A stretch of DNA of 64,000 nucleotides from G016756615 sp050958605 (GCF_050958605.1 NZ_JBJHDO010000010.1:124001-188000); one strand, 5' to 3'. Positions 45,755 through 55,437 are shown, numbered from the stretch's first letter. Notes: generated by a model from the sequence alone, not told the origin. Translations and numbers: made by a program.

Positions 45755-48316
45755 CTACTGCATGTTCAGAAGCCGCTCGAGATAGCTGCGCTCAAGTTCG
45801 GGGCTCAGCGCATCGCCGAGCCGCTCGCGAATGGCATCGAGGATGCGGCGGGCGCGCTGTACGTCGATTTCGTCGGGGACCTGGACGGAGTCGCCGAGAT
45901 CGGGCCCTGTCGTGGCGCGCGGCCGGCCGAGTGGATCGCGGTCGGAACTTTGCTGGCGGCCGCCCTCCTGCCCATCGCCCTGGTCGCCCTGCATGGCCTG
46001 CTGCATCTGCTGCATCATGTCCTGGGCGCCGCGGCGCAATGCTTCGAGCGCGCGGCCCTGCTCGCCCGTGGCGCGCTCGCTTTCGCCCTCTCCCAAGGCG
46101 CCCTCGGCTTCGCCCATGGCCTCTCCGGCGTCGCCGAATCCTTCGTTAGGCTGGATACCCAGGCCTTCCAGGCCTTTCATCAGGGACTCGAGGTCGCCTT
46201 TCAGCTTGCCTTGGCCTTCCTGGAGCTGCTTCAGAGCCTCGGCGAACTCCTCCGGTGTCATGCCGCCCCGGCCTTGCTGGCCCTCTTGCCCGCGCTCGCC
46301 CTCCTGTCCAGGCTGGCGCTGGCCGTCCTGGCCACGCTGCTGCTGGCCCCTCTGCATCTGGTCCATGCGGAAGGTCTCGTTCATCATCTCCTGCTGGCGA
46401 CGCATGATCTGGCCGAGCTCGTCCATGCGCTGGCGCATCTCGCTGTTCTGCTGGCCGTTCTGGCCACGCTGCTGGCGTCCGGCCTGGAGATTGTTCATCA
46501 TGTTCTGGAGCTGCGACAGGAGTTCCTGCGCCTTGTCGCGGCTGCCCGACTTGGCAAAATCCTCGATCTGGTCGAGCATGCGATCGATGTCGCTCTGGCG
46601 CAGTTCCTGGCCGGGCTGCGGCATTTGCTCGGCGAGGTTCGGATCACGCTGGGCGCGCTCGGCGAATTCGCGCAGGAATTCGTTCATCGCCTCGCGCAGC
46701 TCCTTCATGAGCTTGTCGATCTCCTCCTCGCTGGCCCCGTTCTCCAGCGCCTGCTTCAAGGCTTCCTGGGCCTGCTGCAGCCGCTTTTCCGCAGCGGACA
46801 GATCGCCGTCTTCGATGCCGAGCGCGATCTCCCACAGATAGTCGGCCACGCCCCGCAGATCGTCGTCGGTCGAGGCCATTTTCAGCCGCGTCATGGCGCT
46901 CACGAGCGCCAGATAATGCGACATGTTCTTGATCGTGTCTTCCGGGCGCAGCGTGATGGCATCCAGGAGCTGCAGCACCTGAGGCTTCTGGTTGGCGTCG
47001 AGCGCAAGAATACGGCGCTGCTCGACGACGGCTCGGGCGAGCGGGTTGGTGAAAGGCCGTTCCGGCAGAACGAAGCTCTTGGTTTCGCTCGACCCTTCCT
47101 GCCCGGCGGCGTCGGTGGCTTTCAGCGTGACGTTAACGGAGCCGCCGGACCAGACATGCTCGGTCAGATCGCGCGCGCTCTTTGCGGCCGGACCCTTGGC
47201 GCCCCGGCGCGGCAGAGAGAGCGGCATTTCGGGCGCCTTGTAAAGCGGCCGGGCGCCTGGCGCCTGCGGCTCGGCCAGCGCGAACTCGGCCTTGGCGGAA
47301 GCCGGGCCATAGTCGTCCTCGACCTCGTAGTTCAGCTCGAGCGCTCCGTTGACCGCGCGCTTCGGCTCACCGGCAAAGCGGATCACGGGCGGCTTGTCGG
47401 GAAGGACCGAGAAGGTCCAGCTGTCGAGCTCGCCCCCGCCCGATTTCAGGCTGAGCACGCCATCGGTATCGAGCTTCCCTGCGAATTGCTTGGCACCCCC
47501 AGTGGCGGGCTGGCTGGCGCCGGCCACAGTCTTCTCCGCGATCTCACGGCTGTTGCCGGCCGCGTCGGTGAAATCGAGAGTTTCCTCGCCGCCGCCACCG
47601 GTGACGCGAAGGACGACCTCGCTGTGTTCCGGAACGGTGAAGAGGGCGGATTTCTCGCCTGCGTCGGCAGTGAGCAGGATCGGCGCCCTGCCGGTGTAGG
47701 CCGGCGGCGTGACCCAAGCGTCGATACGCGGCGGCACCACGTCCAGCGCGGCATGCGCCCGGAATGCGTCGCCCAGCCTGCCGCCGGCCGGCCCGAAGGA
47801 AAAAGCGAAGGCGGTGACGAGCAGCAGCGCCGCCACGGCGCGCAGTCCCCACGGGTCGCGCTCGGGGACGCGGGTCCTCGGCAAATCGCCGCCGACGCCG
47901 CCCAGTCGCTCCGCCATGCGTTTCTGGTGTTCGCGCCATAGGGCATCGGCGAAGGGGCCGCCCTTGCCGCTCAACCGGTCACTTTGAGCGGAGACGGGAT
48001 TATGGATAAGCGCATTCGCCTGCTCGATGCGCCGGTCGATCTCCGCCGCCGTCGGCGCCCGGAAATGACGAAGGAGATAAAGCGCGCCGAGCGCGGCCGC
48101 CCCGAAGGCGATCGTAACCGCCAGCCTGAGCGTGTCCGGCATCAGCCGGAAGAGGCCAAGCCAGGAAAGGCTGAGGAACAGGCTGGCGACGACGACGAGG
48201 GGCAGGACAAGGGGCCACAGGCGCTCCAGCACGACCGCGGCCCGCGTGACCGTTCTGGTGCGGGCGAGCCGCCCACTGAAGCTGCTGACGTCGCTGAGGC
48301 TTCTTCTTTCCGCCAT
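45755..48316 (-). CDS. TIGR02302 / DUF4175 membrane protein with Gln-Gly-Arg low-complexity tail
   Basis: An 853-residue protein. Two membrane segments lie near 33-55 and 62-82 and a third near 160-178. A periplasmic beta-rich part with WVTPPAYTGRAP follows. The C-terminal third is first helical (AEKRLQQAQEALKQALENG) and then very rich in Gln, Gly, Arg and Glu (MQRGQQQRGQDGQRQPGQEG). This layout is the alphaproteobacterial TIGR02302 family of unknown function. The spacing of 256 bases from lysA suggests its own promoter. Confidence 0.9.
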   Translation of the reverse strand: MAERRSLSDVSSFSGRLARTRTVTRAAVVLERLWPLVLPLVVVASLFLSLSWLGLFRLMPDTLRLAVTIAFGAAALGALYLLRHFRAPTAAEIDRRIEQANALIHNPVSAQSDRLSGKGGPFADALWREHQKRMAERLGGVGGDLPRTRVPERDPWGLRAVAALLLVTAFAFSFGPAGGRLGDAFRAHAALDVVPPRIDAWVTPPAYTGRAPILLTADAGEKSALFTVPEHSEVVLRVTGGGGEETLDFTDAAGNSREIAEKTVAGASQPATGGAKQFAGKLDTDGVLSLKSGGGELDSWTFSVLPDKPPVIRFAGEPKRAVNGALELNYEVEDDYGPASAKAEFALAEPQAPGARPLYKAPEMPLSLPRRGAKGPAAKSARDLTEHVWSGGSVNVTLKATDAAGQEGSSETKSFVLPERPFTNPLARAVVEQRRILALDANQKPQVLQLLDAITLRPEDTIKNMSHYLALVSAMTRLKMASTDDDLRGVADYLWEIALGIEDGDLSAAEKRLQQAQEALKQALENGASEEEIDKLMKELREAMNEFLREFAERAQRDPNLAEQMPQPGQELRQSDIDRMLDQIEDFAKSGSRDKAQELLSQLQNMMNNLQAGRQQRGQNGQQNSEMRQRMDELGQIMRRQQEMMNETFRMDQMQRGQQQRGQDGQRQPGQEGERGQEGQQGRGGMTPEEFAEALKQLQEGQGKLKGDLESLMKGLEGLGIQPNEGFGDAGEAMGEAEGALGEGESERATGEQGRALEALRRGAQDMMQQMQQAMQGDQGDGQEGGRQQSSDRDPLGRPRATTGPDLGDSVQVPDEIDVQRARRILDAIRERLGDALSPELERSYLERLLNMQ

Positions 48317-48526
48317 CGACCCTTCCGACGGGCGGCGCGAGCATCGCGCAACCCTATCTCACAAAGCATAGCATCGATCGCGGCGAAGACGAGGCAGCCT
48401 AGCAAAAACGTGATCGAAGCTATGTTCGCGACGATATCCGCTCATAGGAGTGAACGGCTCGCCCGTTGCCCGCCAGAAGCTTGGGGGCCTGTTCCTCGAA
48501 ACCGCGTCGGTTGAGAACCCCGGTCA

Positions 48527-48561
48527 GGCCATCCCGTCACGCAGGAGCGGATGGGATGGCC
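48527..48561. terminator. Hairpin downstream of lysA
   Basis: GGCCATCCC / GGGATGGCC, a perfect 9-bp stem with a 17-base loop, 12 bases past the lysA stop codon. It lacks a T-run, so a terminator or 3'-end stabiliser is only probable. Confidence 0.5.
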
Positions 48562-48572
48562 GGCTGGCGCAA

Positions 48573-49844
48573 TCAGTCATTTAACCAGTCCGGCAGCGAA
48601 TCGAGCCCGATCAGATCGTCGTAGCTCGGGCGCGGGCGGACGACATGGAAGCGGTCGCCGTCGACCAGTACCTCCGGAACCAGCAGCCTCGTGTTGTAGG
48701 TTCCCGACTGGACCGCGCCGTAGGCGCCGGCGGTGCCGACGGCAATGAGGTCGCCGGGCGAAAGCCGCGGCAGGTCGCGATCGTGGGCGAGATAGTCGCC
48801 GGTTTCGCAGACCGGGCCGACGACATCGACTGCCATGCGCGGCGCGTTCGGCACCGGCAGCGTCACCGGCTTCACCTCGTGGAAGGCGTCGTAGAGCGTC
48901 GGCCGGATCAGGTCGTTCATGGCCGCGTCGACGACGAGGAAGTTCTTCGCGTCGCCTTCCTTCAGATAGATGACCTCGGATACCAGGATACCGGCATTGC
49001 CGACGATCAGGCGGCCGGGCTCGAAGATCACCTTCAGGCCGAGCGGAGTGACGTGCTTCCTCACGATATCGGCATAGGCGTCGGGCAGGGGCGGCGGGTT
49101 GTTGTCGGAACGATAGGGGATGCCGAGCCCGCCGCCGAGATCGACATGGCGGATGTCGTGCCCGTCGGCCTTCAGAGTGCCCACCAGTTCGACGAGCAGC
49201 GCGAAGGCGTCGTCGAATGGCTGCAGCTCGGTGATCTGGCTGCCGATATGCGTGTCGATGCCGGTCACGCGCAGGCCCGGCAATTCCGCGGCGCGGCGGT
49301 AGGCCGCGCGGGCGCGCTGCCAGGCGATGCCGAACTTGTTCTCGGCCTTGCCGGTCGAGATCTTCTTGTGGGTCCTGGCATCGACGTCGGGATTGATGCG
49401 CAGCGATATGGGCGCGACCTTGCCGGCTGCGACCGCGCGGGCCGATAGCAATTCGAGCTCCGGCTCCGATTCGACGTTGAAGCAGTGGATGCCGGCGGCG
49501 AGCGCGAAATCCATCTCGCGGGCGGTCTTGCCGACGCCGGAGAACATGATTTTCGAGGCCGGGATGCCGGCCGCGAGCGCGCGCCGCAGTTCCCCTTCCG
49601 ATACGACGTCAGCGCCGGCGCCGAGCCTCGCCAGGGTGCGCAGCACCGCCTGATTGGAATTGGCCTTCAACGCATAGCAGACAAGGGCATCGAGATCGGC
49701 GAAAGCCTGCGAGAAGACCTTGTAATGCCTGGTCAGCGTGGCGGTCGAATAGCAGTAGAAGGGTGTGCCGACGGCGGCGGCGATCGCCGGGATGGCAACA
49801 TCCTCGGCATGGAGCACGCCGTTCCTATAGTCGAAATGATTCAC
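48573..49844 (-). CDS. lysA: Diaminopimelate decarboxylase
   Basis: A 423-residue PLP enzyme for the last step of lysine synthesis. The PLP lysine is in VCYALKANSNQAVL near 58, the glycine-rich phosphate loop is VDLGGGLGIPY, and the C-terminal substrate Cys is in GPVCETGDYLA. It is third in the unit argH-lipoprotein-lysA. Confidence 0.95.
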   Translation of the reverse strand: MNHFDYRNGVLHAEDVAIPAIAAAVGTPFYCYSTATLTRHYKVFSQAFADLDALVCYALKANSNQAVLRTLARLGAGADVVSEGELRRALAAGIPASKIMFSGVGKTAREMDFALAAGIHCFNVESEPELELLSARAVAAGKVAPISLRINPDVDARTHKKISTGKAENKFGIAWQRARAAYRRAAELPGLRVTGIDTHIGSQITELQPFDDAFALLVELVGTLKADGHDIRHVDLGGGLGIPYRSDNNPPPLPDAYADIVRKHVTPLGLKVIFEPGRLIVGNAGILVSEVIYLKEGDAKNFLVVDAAMNDLIRPTLYDAFHEVKPVTLPVPNAPRMAVDVVGPVCETGDYLAHDRDLPRLSPGDLIAVGTAGAYGAVQSGTYNTRLLVPEVLVDGDRFHVVRPRPSYDDLIGLDSLPDWLND

Positions 49845-49857
49845 GGGCGGAGCTTCC

Positions 49858-49898
49858 GAATGGTGAAATCGGCGAATGGAATTGTCTTACCATTCGCC
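49858..49898. repeat. GAATGGTGAAAT-type inverted repeat, copy 2
   Basis: GAATGGTGAAAT (49858-49869) then GGCGAATGG (49871-49879) and its exact complement CCATTCGCC (49890-49898). It sits between the small lipoprotein gene and lysA and repeats the layout seen at 38687-38738, with G/C changes on both sides of the stem. Confidence 0.6.
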
Positions 49899-49906
49899 AC
49901 TTACGG

Positions 49907-50110
49907 TCAAAGCAATGGGTCGAGGACGAAAGGCCTGTCGGCGACCGGTTTTTTCGGCTCGGGCGGCAGGGGCTGGCCGGCCTTCTCGGCCTCCTCGCGA
50001 GCGCGCATGCCCGCCTCGTAGGGCGTGTCGAGCCCCGTCTTACGGCCGCAGGCGGTGACGCCGAGGACGGCGACGAGCATGAAGCCAACGAGTATCCTGT
50101 TTGCGGTCAT
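49907..50110 (-). CDS. Small lipoprotein (LptM-like)
   Basis: A 67-residue protein: leader MTANRILVGFMLVAVLGVTAC with lipobox VTAC, then GRKTGLDTPYEAGMRAREEAEKAG and a Pro-rich end. The CGxKGxLxxP-like start (CGRKTGLDTP) matches the LptM/YifL family, whose E. coli member helps LptD assembly. Its place between argH and lysA is the standard proteobacterial order. Confidence 0.82.
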   Translation of the reverse strand: MTANRILVGFMLVAVLGVTACGRKTGLDTPYEAGMRAREEAEKAGQPLPPEPKKPVADRPFVLDPLL

Positions 50111-50222
50111 TCGGTATCCGTCCCGATCCAATTCGCTACCCTGTCTAACGGAGAATCTCCGCCAATGCATCCAATATGGTTGCATTCCGGTGCTTGCATC
50201 CAATGTGGCTGCGGCGCGCCGG

Positions 50223-51623
50223 TCAGGCTTTCTTCAGCCGCTTGCGCCAGTAGCGGATCTGTTTCTTCACCTCCTGCGGCGCCGTGCCGCCGAAGGATTT
50301 TCGGCTCCTCACCGAATTCTGGACGGAGAGCACCGAATAGACGTCGGCCGTGATCTTGTCGTTCAGTTCCCGGAACTGTTCCAGCGGCAGCTTGTCGAGC
50401 CCGGTCTTGGCCGCCTCGGCCAGCGCCACGGCCCGGCCGGTCACGTGATGGGCCTCGCGGAAGGGCAGGCCCGCCTCGCGTACCAGCCAGTCGGCGAGAT
50501 CGGTCGCGGTGGAATAGCCGGCGCCGGCGGCCTTCTTCATCGCCGCCTCGTTCACCGTCATGTCGGTCACCATGCCGGTCATGGCGGCGATCGCCAGCTC
50601 CAGCGTCTCGGCTGCGTCGAAGACGGCTTCCTTGTCCTCTTGCATGTCCTTCGAATAGGAAAGGGCCAAGCCCTTCATGACCGTGAGGAGGCCGATCAGG
50701 TGTCCGTTGACGCGTCCGGTCTTGGCACGGATCAGCTCGGCCGCGTCGGGATTCTTCTTTTGCGGCATGATCGAGGAGCCTGTCGAATAGCTGTCCGACA
50801 GCCGCACGAAGCCGAATTGCGGCGTCGACCAGATGACGATTTCCTCGGCCAGCCGGGAGAGGTGGGTGGCCGCAATCGCTGCGATCGACAGGAATTCCAA
50901 CGCGAAGTCGCGGTCGGAGACGCTGTCCAGCGAATTGCGTGTCGGTTCGCGGAAGCCCAGCGCCTTGGCAGTCATATGGCGGTCGATCGGGAAGCCGGTG
51001 CCGGCGAGCGCGGCGGCGCCCAGCGGGCTTTCATCCATGCGCTCGATCGCGTCGCGCACTCGGGAGAGGTCGCGGCCGAACATTTCGACATAAGCCATGG
51101 CATGATGGCCGAAAGTCACTGGTTGCGCCGCCTGCAGATGGGTGAAACCCGGCATCACGGTTGCGGCATGAGCCTCAGCCTTGTCGAGGAAGGCGGCGAT
51201 GAGGCCCTTCAGCGCCTCGGCCGTCTTCTGCAGCTCCTCCTTCACCCACAGCCGGAAATCGGCCGCCACCTGGTCGTTTCGCGACCGTGCGGTGTGGAGG
51301 CGTCCGGCGGCGGGCCCGATCAGCTCCGCCAGCCGCGCCTCGACATTCATGTGGATGTCCTCGAGCCTGGTGGAGAAACTGAAGGCGCCGTCCTCGATCT
51401 CTCGCAAGATCGTGTTCAGCCCGTGAGCGATTTTCTGTTGATCCTCCGCCGAAATGATGCCGGTTGCCGCGAGCATCTCGGAATGGGCGAGGGAGCCTCT
51501 GATATCCTGGGCGTAGAGTTTCCTGTCGAAGTCGATCGAGGCGTTGATCGCTTCCATTATCGCGGCCGGCCCCGAGGCAAAACGTCCGCCCCACATCTGG
51601 TTACTGGCCTTCTTGTCGTTCAT
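50223..51623 (-). CDS. argH: Argininosuccinate lyase
   Basis: A 466-residue enzyme for the last step of arginine synthesis. The superfamily signature GSSIMPQKKNPD is present near 287, with the N-terminal NQMWGGRFASGP and the HTARSRNDQVA motif. ATG 51623 is only 29 bases from the start of the divergent tlpA gene, so their promoters overlap. Confidence 0.96.
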   Translation of the reverse strand: MNDKKASNQMWGGRFASGPAAIMEAINASIDFDRKLYAQDIRGSLAHSEMLAATGIISAEDQQKIAHGLNTILREIEDGAFSFSTRLEDIHMNVEARLAELIGPAAGRLHTARSRNDQVAADFRLWVKEELQKTAEALKGLIAAFLDKAEAHAATVMPGFTHLQAAQPVTFGHHAMAYVEMFGRDLSRVRDAIERMDESPLGAAALAGTGFPIDRHMTAKALGFREPTRNSLDSVSDRDFALEFLSIAAIAATHLSRLAEEIVIWSTPQFGFVRLSDSYSTGSSIMPQKKNPDAAELIRAKTGRVNGHLIGLLTVMKGLALSYSKDMQEDKEAVFDAAETLELAIAAMTGMVTDMTVNEAAMKKAAGAGYSTATDLADWLVREAGLPFREAHHVTGRAVALAEAAKTGLDKLPLEQFRELNDKITADVYSVLSVQNSVRSRKSFGGTAPQEVKKQIRYWRKRLKKA

Positions 51624-51652
51624 CGTGATAACCCGCGCCACGGAGAAGAGAA

Positions 51653-52333
51653 ATGTCTGACGGCAAAAAACCATTCCCGGCAACACGCCTGATCCTGCTG
51701 GCGGCGGCGGCCGGCGCCGTTGCCGGCGCGGTGGCGGTATACGTGAGCCAAACCACTTCTGGCAACAACGCGCCTCAAATCTCGACGGTGGCGGCCACGC
51801 CCGACGACGCGGCCTGCGCGGCCAAGGCCGACAAGGCCAAGACGATTGCCGCTGTCGCGGTGGGCGATGTCGCGGCCATGCTTCCAGCCAATCCCCCCCA
51901 GTCTCTGAAGAATCTCGCCTTCAACGGACCAGACGGCAATCCGATGACGCTGGGCGATCGCGCCGGCAAGACCGTGCTCGTCAATCTCTGGGCCACCTGG
52001 TGCGCGCCCTGCCGCGCCGAGATGCCTGCGCTCGATGCGCTGCAAAAGGAGATGGGCAGCGACAAATTCGAAGTGGTCGCCGTCAATGTCGATACGGGGG
52101 ATGCCGAAAAGCCGAAGAAGTTCCTGTCGGAGACAGGCGTGGCGGCACTGGCGCAATATCGCGATGCGACCATGGGCATCTTCGAGGATCTGAAGAAACG
52201 CGGCCTGGCCCTCGGCCTGCCGGTGACGCTGCTCGTCGACGACCAGGGATGCCTGCTCGCCAATATGAACGGACCGGCGGAATGGGACAGCGCCGACGCG
52301 AAAAAGCTGATCGGCGCGGCGCTGGGTGAGTGA
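51653..52333 (+). CDS. tlpA: TlpA-like thiol:disulfide interchange protein
   Basis: A 226-residue membrane-anchored thioredoxin. One N-terminal segment (LILLAAAAGAVAGAVAVYV) is followed by a linker and the thioredoxin fold with active site ATWCAPCRAEMP near 115. Two further Cys (CAAKADK and DQGCLLA) are extra to the active pair. In rhizobia TlpA reduces copper chaperones and CoxB for cytochrome oxidase assembly. Confidence 0.9.
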   Translation: MSDGKKPFPATRLILLAAAAGAVAGAVAVYVSQTTSGNNAPQISTVAATPDDAACAAKADKAKTIAAVAVGDVAAMLPANPPQSLKNLAFNGPDGNPMTLGDRAGKTVLVNLWATWCAPCRAEMPALDALQKEMGSDKFEVVAVNVDTGDAEKPKKFLSETGVAALAQYRDATMGIFEDLKKRGLALGLPVTLLVDDQGCLLANMNGPAEWDSADAKKLIGAALGE

Positions 52334-52348
52334 CGGGTTGCCCGTGTC

Positions 52349-53230
52349 CTACCTCGTAGGGACCGGATGCTCGCCGCGATAGTCGTAGAAACCGCGGCCG
52401 GTCTTGCGCCCGAGCCAGCCGGCCTCGACATATTTCACCAGAAGCGGGCAGGGCCGATACTTCGAATCCGAGAGCCCGTCATGCAGCACCTGCATGATCG
52501 AGAGGCAGGTGTCGAGGCCGATGAAATCAGCGAGCTGCAACGGTCCCATCGGGTGGTTGGCGCCGAGACGCATGGCCGTGTCGATGGCTTCGACGGAACC
52601 CACGCCCTCATAGAGCGTGTAGATCGCCTCGTTGATCATGGGCAGCAGGATGCGATTGACGATGAAGGCCGGGAAATCCTCGGCGACGGTGATCGTCTTG
52701 TCCAGGCTCTGCACGAAGCCCTTGGCGGCCTCGAAGGTGACGTCCTCGGTGGCGATGCCGCGCACCAGCTCGACCAGCTTCATCACCGGCACCGGATTCA
52801 TGAAGTGAATGCCGATGAAGCGCTCCGGGCGGTCGGTCTGCGCGGCGAGCCGGGTAATCGAGATCGATGACGTGTTCGTAGCCAGCAGTGCTTCGGGATT
52901 GAGCAGCGGGCAAAGCTGGGCAAATATCTTGCGCTTGACGGTCTCGTCCTCCGTGGCGGCTTCGATCACCAGATCCGCTTCCGCGAGGTCTTCCATCGAG
53001 ACCGCAGCCTTGATGCGCGCCAGCGCCTGCTGGCGATGCGCTTCGTCGAGCTTGGCGGAATGGACCTGACGGGCGAGGTTGCCTGATATCGTGGCGATGC
53101 CCTTTTCGATCCGTTCGGCCGAAATGTCGTAGAGCAGGACATCATAGCCTGCCAGCGCGCTGACATGCGCGATGCCGCCACCCATCTGGCCCGCGCCGAT
53201 GATCCCTACCTTCTTGATTGCCTTCGTCAT
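52349..53230 (-). CDS. 3-hydroxybutyryl-CoA dehydrogenase
   Basis: A 293-residue enzyme with NAD motif GIIGAGQMGGGIAHV and the family signature GFVQSLDKTITVAEDFPAFIVNRILLPM; the catalytic His is in GIHFMNPVPVM. It follows etfB-etfA on the same strand with a 131-base gap; these flavoproteins take electrons from acyl-CoA dehydrogenases, so a link with fatty-acid or butyrate oxidation is expected. Confidence 0.93.
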   Translation of the reverse strand: MTKAIKKVGIIGAGQMGGGIAHVSALAGYDVLLYDISAERIEKGIATISGNLARQVHSAKLDEAHRQQALARIKAAVSMEDLAEADLVIEAATEDETVKRKIFAQLCPLLNPEALLATNTSSISITRLAAQTDRPERFIGIHFMNPVPVMKLVELVRGIATEDVTFEAAKGFVQSLDKTITVAEDFPAFIVNRILLPMINEAIYTLYEGVGSVEAIDTAMRLGANHPMGPLQLADFIGLDTCLSIMQVLHDGLSDSKYRPCPLLVKYVEAGWLGRKTGRGFYDYRGEHPVPTR

Positions 53231-53361
53231 GACACCCAACCCGTCTGGCTGATCAAACTTTACGCCTGACCTGCGTTATTATTGTGCACTGCGAAACTAA
53301 AAGGGTGGGGCGACTTCTGTCTACCCCACCCCGGAAATTTTGGCCCTCGCCAAGTAGAAAG

Positions 53362-54291
53362 TCAAAGCGCCTTTTCAAGCTCCGGCAGGATCTGGAAGAG
53401 GTCGCCGACGATGCCGTAATCGGCCACCTGGAAGATCGGCGCCTCCTCGTCCTTGTTGATGGCGACGATGACCTTCGAGTCCTTCATGCCGGCGAGATGC
53501 TGAATCGCGCCGGAGATGCCGACCGCGATGTAGAGCTCTGGCGCGACCACCTTGCCGGTCTGGCCGACCTGCCAGTCGTTCGGCGCATAGCCGGCGTCGA
53601 CCGCGGCGCGGGAAGCACCGACCGCTGCGCCGAGCTTGTCGGCCACCGGCAGGATCACTTCCTCGAACTTCTCCGAGGAGCCGAGCGCGCGTCCGCCCGA
53701 GATGATGATCCGGGCCGAAGTCAGTTCCGGACGGTCGCTTTCCGACAGCCTGTTCTCGATGAAGCTCGAGACGCCCGGATTGTCGGCAGCCTTGACGGTC
53801 TCGACCGCAGCCGAACCCCCTTCGGGGGCGGCCTGGAAGGAAGCGGTGCGCACCGTGATCACCTTCTTCGGCTCGCTCGTCTGCACCGTCTGGATGGCGT
53901 TGCCGGCATAGATCGGACGCTTGAACGTGTCGGGCGAAACCACCTCGATGATTTCCGATACCTGGGCCACGTCGAGCAGCGCGGCGATGCGCGGCGCGAC
54001 GTTCTTGCCCGACGAGGTGGCCGGCGCGACGATCGTGTCATAGGAGCCGGAAAGCTGCACCGCCAGCGCGGCAAGCGGCTCGGCGAGGCGCTGCTCGAGT
54101 TCGTCGGCTTCGGCCAGAAGCACTTTGCGCACGCCCTGGAGCTTGGCGGCCTGGTCGGCGGCGCCCTTGGCGCCCTTGCCGGCGATCAGCACGTCCACGT
54201 CGGAAGCGATCTTGAGGGCCGCGGTCAGCGCCTTGGCGGTCTGGTCCGACAGCGAAGCGTTGTCGTGTTCGGCGATGAGGAGAATTGCCAT
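53362..54291 (-). CDS. etfA: Electron transfer flavoprotein, alpha subunit
   Basis: A 309-residue FAD-binding protein. The C-terminal domain has GRALGSSEKFEEVILPVADKLGAAVGASRAAVDAGY and the closing GISGAIQHLAGMKDS, the classic EtfA FAD site. Begins 22 bases after etfB. Confidence 0.96.
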   Translation of the reverse strand: MAILLIAEHDNASLSDQTAKALTAALKIASDVDVLIAGKGAKGAADQAAKLQGVRKVLLAEADELEQRLAEPLAALAVQLSGSYDTIVAPATSSGKNVAPRIAALLDVAQVSEIIEVVSPDTFKRPIYAGNAIQTVQTSEPKKVITVRTASFQAAPEGGSAAVETVKAADNPGVSSFIENRLSESDRPELTSARIIISGGRALGSSEKFEEVILPVADKLGAAVGASRAAVDAGYAPNDWQVGQTGKVVAPELYIAVGISGAIQHLAGMKDSKVIVAINKDEEAPIFQVADYGIVGDLFQILPELEKAL

Positions 54292-54313
54292 GTTCTGTTC
54301 CTTTCCTGCCGCC

Positions 54314-55063
54314 TTAGAGCACGCCGGCTTCGTTCTTGAGCTTGTCGACGAGCTCGGCCACCGTCTTGACCTTGACGCCGGCCTTGCGGCCGCCCGGCTC
54401 TTCGGTCCTCAGGACCTTGAGGCGCGGCGCCACGTCGGCACCGAAATCGGCCGGGCTCTTCTCGTCGAGCGGCTTCTTCTTGGCCTTCATGATGTTGGGC
54501 AGCGACGCGTAACGCGGCTGGTTCAGGCGCAGGTCGGTGGTGACGATCGCCGGCAGCTTGAGCGACACGGTCTGCAGGCCGCCATCGACCTCGCGCGTCA
54601 CCTTGGCGGCCTCGCCGTCGAGCTCGACCTTGGAGGCGAAGGTGCCCTGCGCCCAGCCGAGAAGCGCGGCCAGCATCTGGCCGGTCTGATTGGCGTCGTC
54701 GTCGATCGCCTGCTTGCCGAGGATCACCAGGCCCGGCTGCTCGGCCTCGACCACGCCCTTCAGTACCTTGGCCACGCCGAGCGGCTCGACGACGTCGTCG
54801 ACCTTCACGAGGATGGCGCGGTCGGCACCCATGGCGAGCGCGGTCCTCAGCGTCTCCTGAGCCTGCGCCGGGCCGATCGAGACCACCACGATCTCCTCGA
54901 CCTTGCCGGCCTCCTTCAAGCGGATCGCCTCTTCCACCGCGATTTCGTCGAACGGGTTCATCGACATTTTCACATTGGCGAGTTCGACGCCGGAGCCGTC
55001 CGACTTCACCCGGATCTTGACGTTGTAGTCGACCACCCGCTTCACGGGGACGAGAACTTTCAT
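54314..55063 (-). CDS. etfB: Electron transfer flavoprotein, beta subunit
   Basis: A 249-residue AMP-binding subunit with MKVLVPVKRVVDYNVKIRV, VELANVKMSMNPFDEIAVEEA and the signature GKQAIDDDANQTGQMLA. ATG 55063 is chosen, after AGAGGTGACAATTCCC. Its partner etfA follows. Electrons go to ETF-quinone oxidoreductase, which is not in the window. Confidence 0.96.
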   Translation of the reverse strand: MKVLVPVKRVVDYNVKIRVKSDGSGVELANVKMSMNPFDEIAVEEAIRLKEAGKVEEIVVVSIGPAQAQETLRTALAMGADRAILVKVDDVVEPLGVAKVLKGVVEAEQPGLVILGKQAIDDDANQTGQMLAALLGWAQGTFASKVELDGEAAKVTREVDGGLQTVSLKLPAIVTTDLRLNQPRYASLPNIMKAKKKPLDEKSPADFGADVAPRLKVLRTEEPGGRKAGVKVKTVAELVDKLKNEAGVL

Positions 55064-55175
55064 GGGAATTGTCACCTCTCTGAATGAATCTGCTGCATCC
55101 CTATCAGGGAGCGATCGGAGCCGTTATACCACTGGCCCTAGATGTTGACACATCCAGGGCGCCTCACTCGCCGGC

Positions 55176-55260
55176 GCGGCCCATCCGGGCCGCTTGGCTT
55201 CGCGCCAACGGGCGCGGCGCGCAGTCGCGCGCTCCAACGGTCAATCTTATCGACCGTTGG
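55176..55260. repeat. Four abutting perfect hairpins in the etfB-rhomboid gap
   Basis: In 85 bases: GCGGCCC-ATCC-GGGCCGC (55176-55193), CGCGCC-AACG-GGCGCG (55201-55216), GCGCGC-AGTC-GCGCGC (55217-55232) and CCAACGGTC-N9-GACCGTTGG (55234-55260). None has a T-run. The remaining parts of the 374-base gap show no gene. It may be a further dispersed rhizobial repeat or a structured RNA. Confidence 0.7.
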
Positions 55261-55437
55261 TATTAGTCGAACGCCGACATGACGGAGCCGAAAAATGAAA
55301 ACCATTCCGCGCGTCGCCTTGGCGGCAGGGCTCAGGAAGCAAGCCGGAAACGGTCTAGTCACCAGTAACGTAAGCGTCAATATCTGTGTTGCGGTGCAAA
55401 TCGGTTGAATTCCGCTGGGGCAGGTTTCGTCTGGCCA

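Noticed and set aside
45950..47941. 663-residue plus-strand frame opposite the TIGR02302 gene
   Set aside because: Leu/Ala/His-rich antisense of the Gln/Arg-rich coding sequence.
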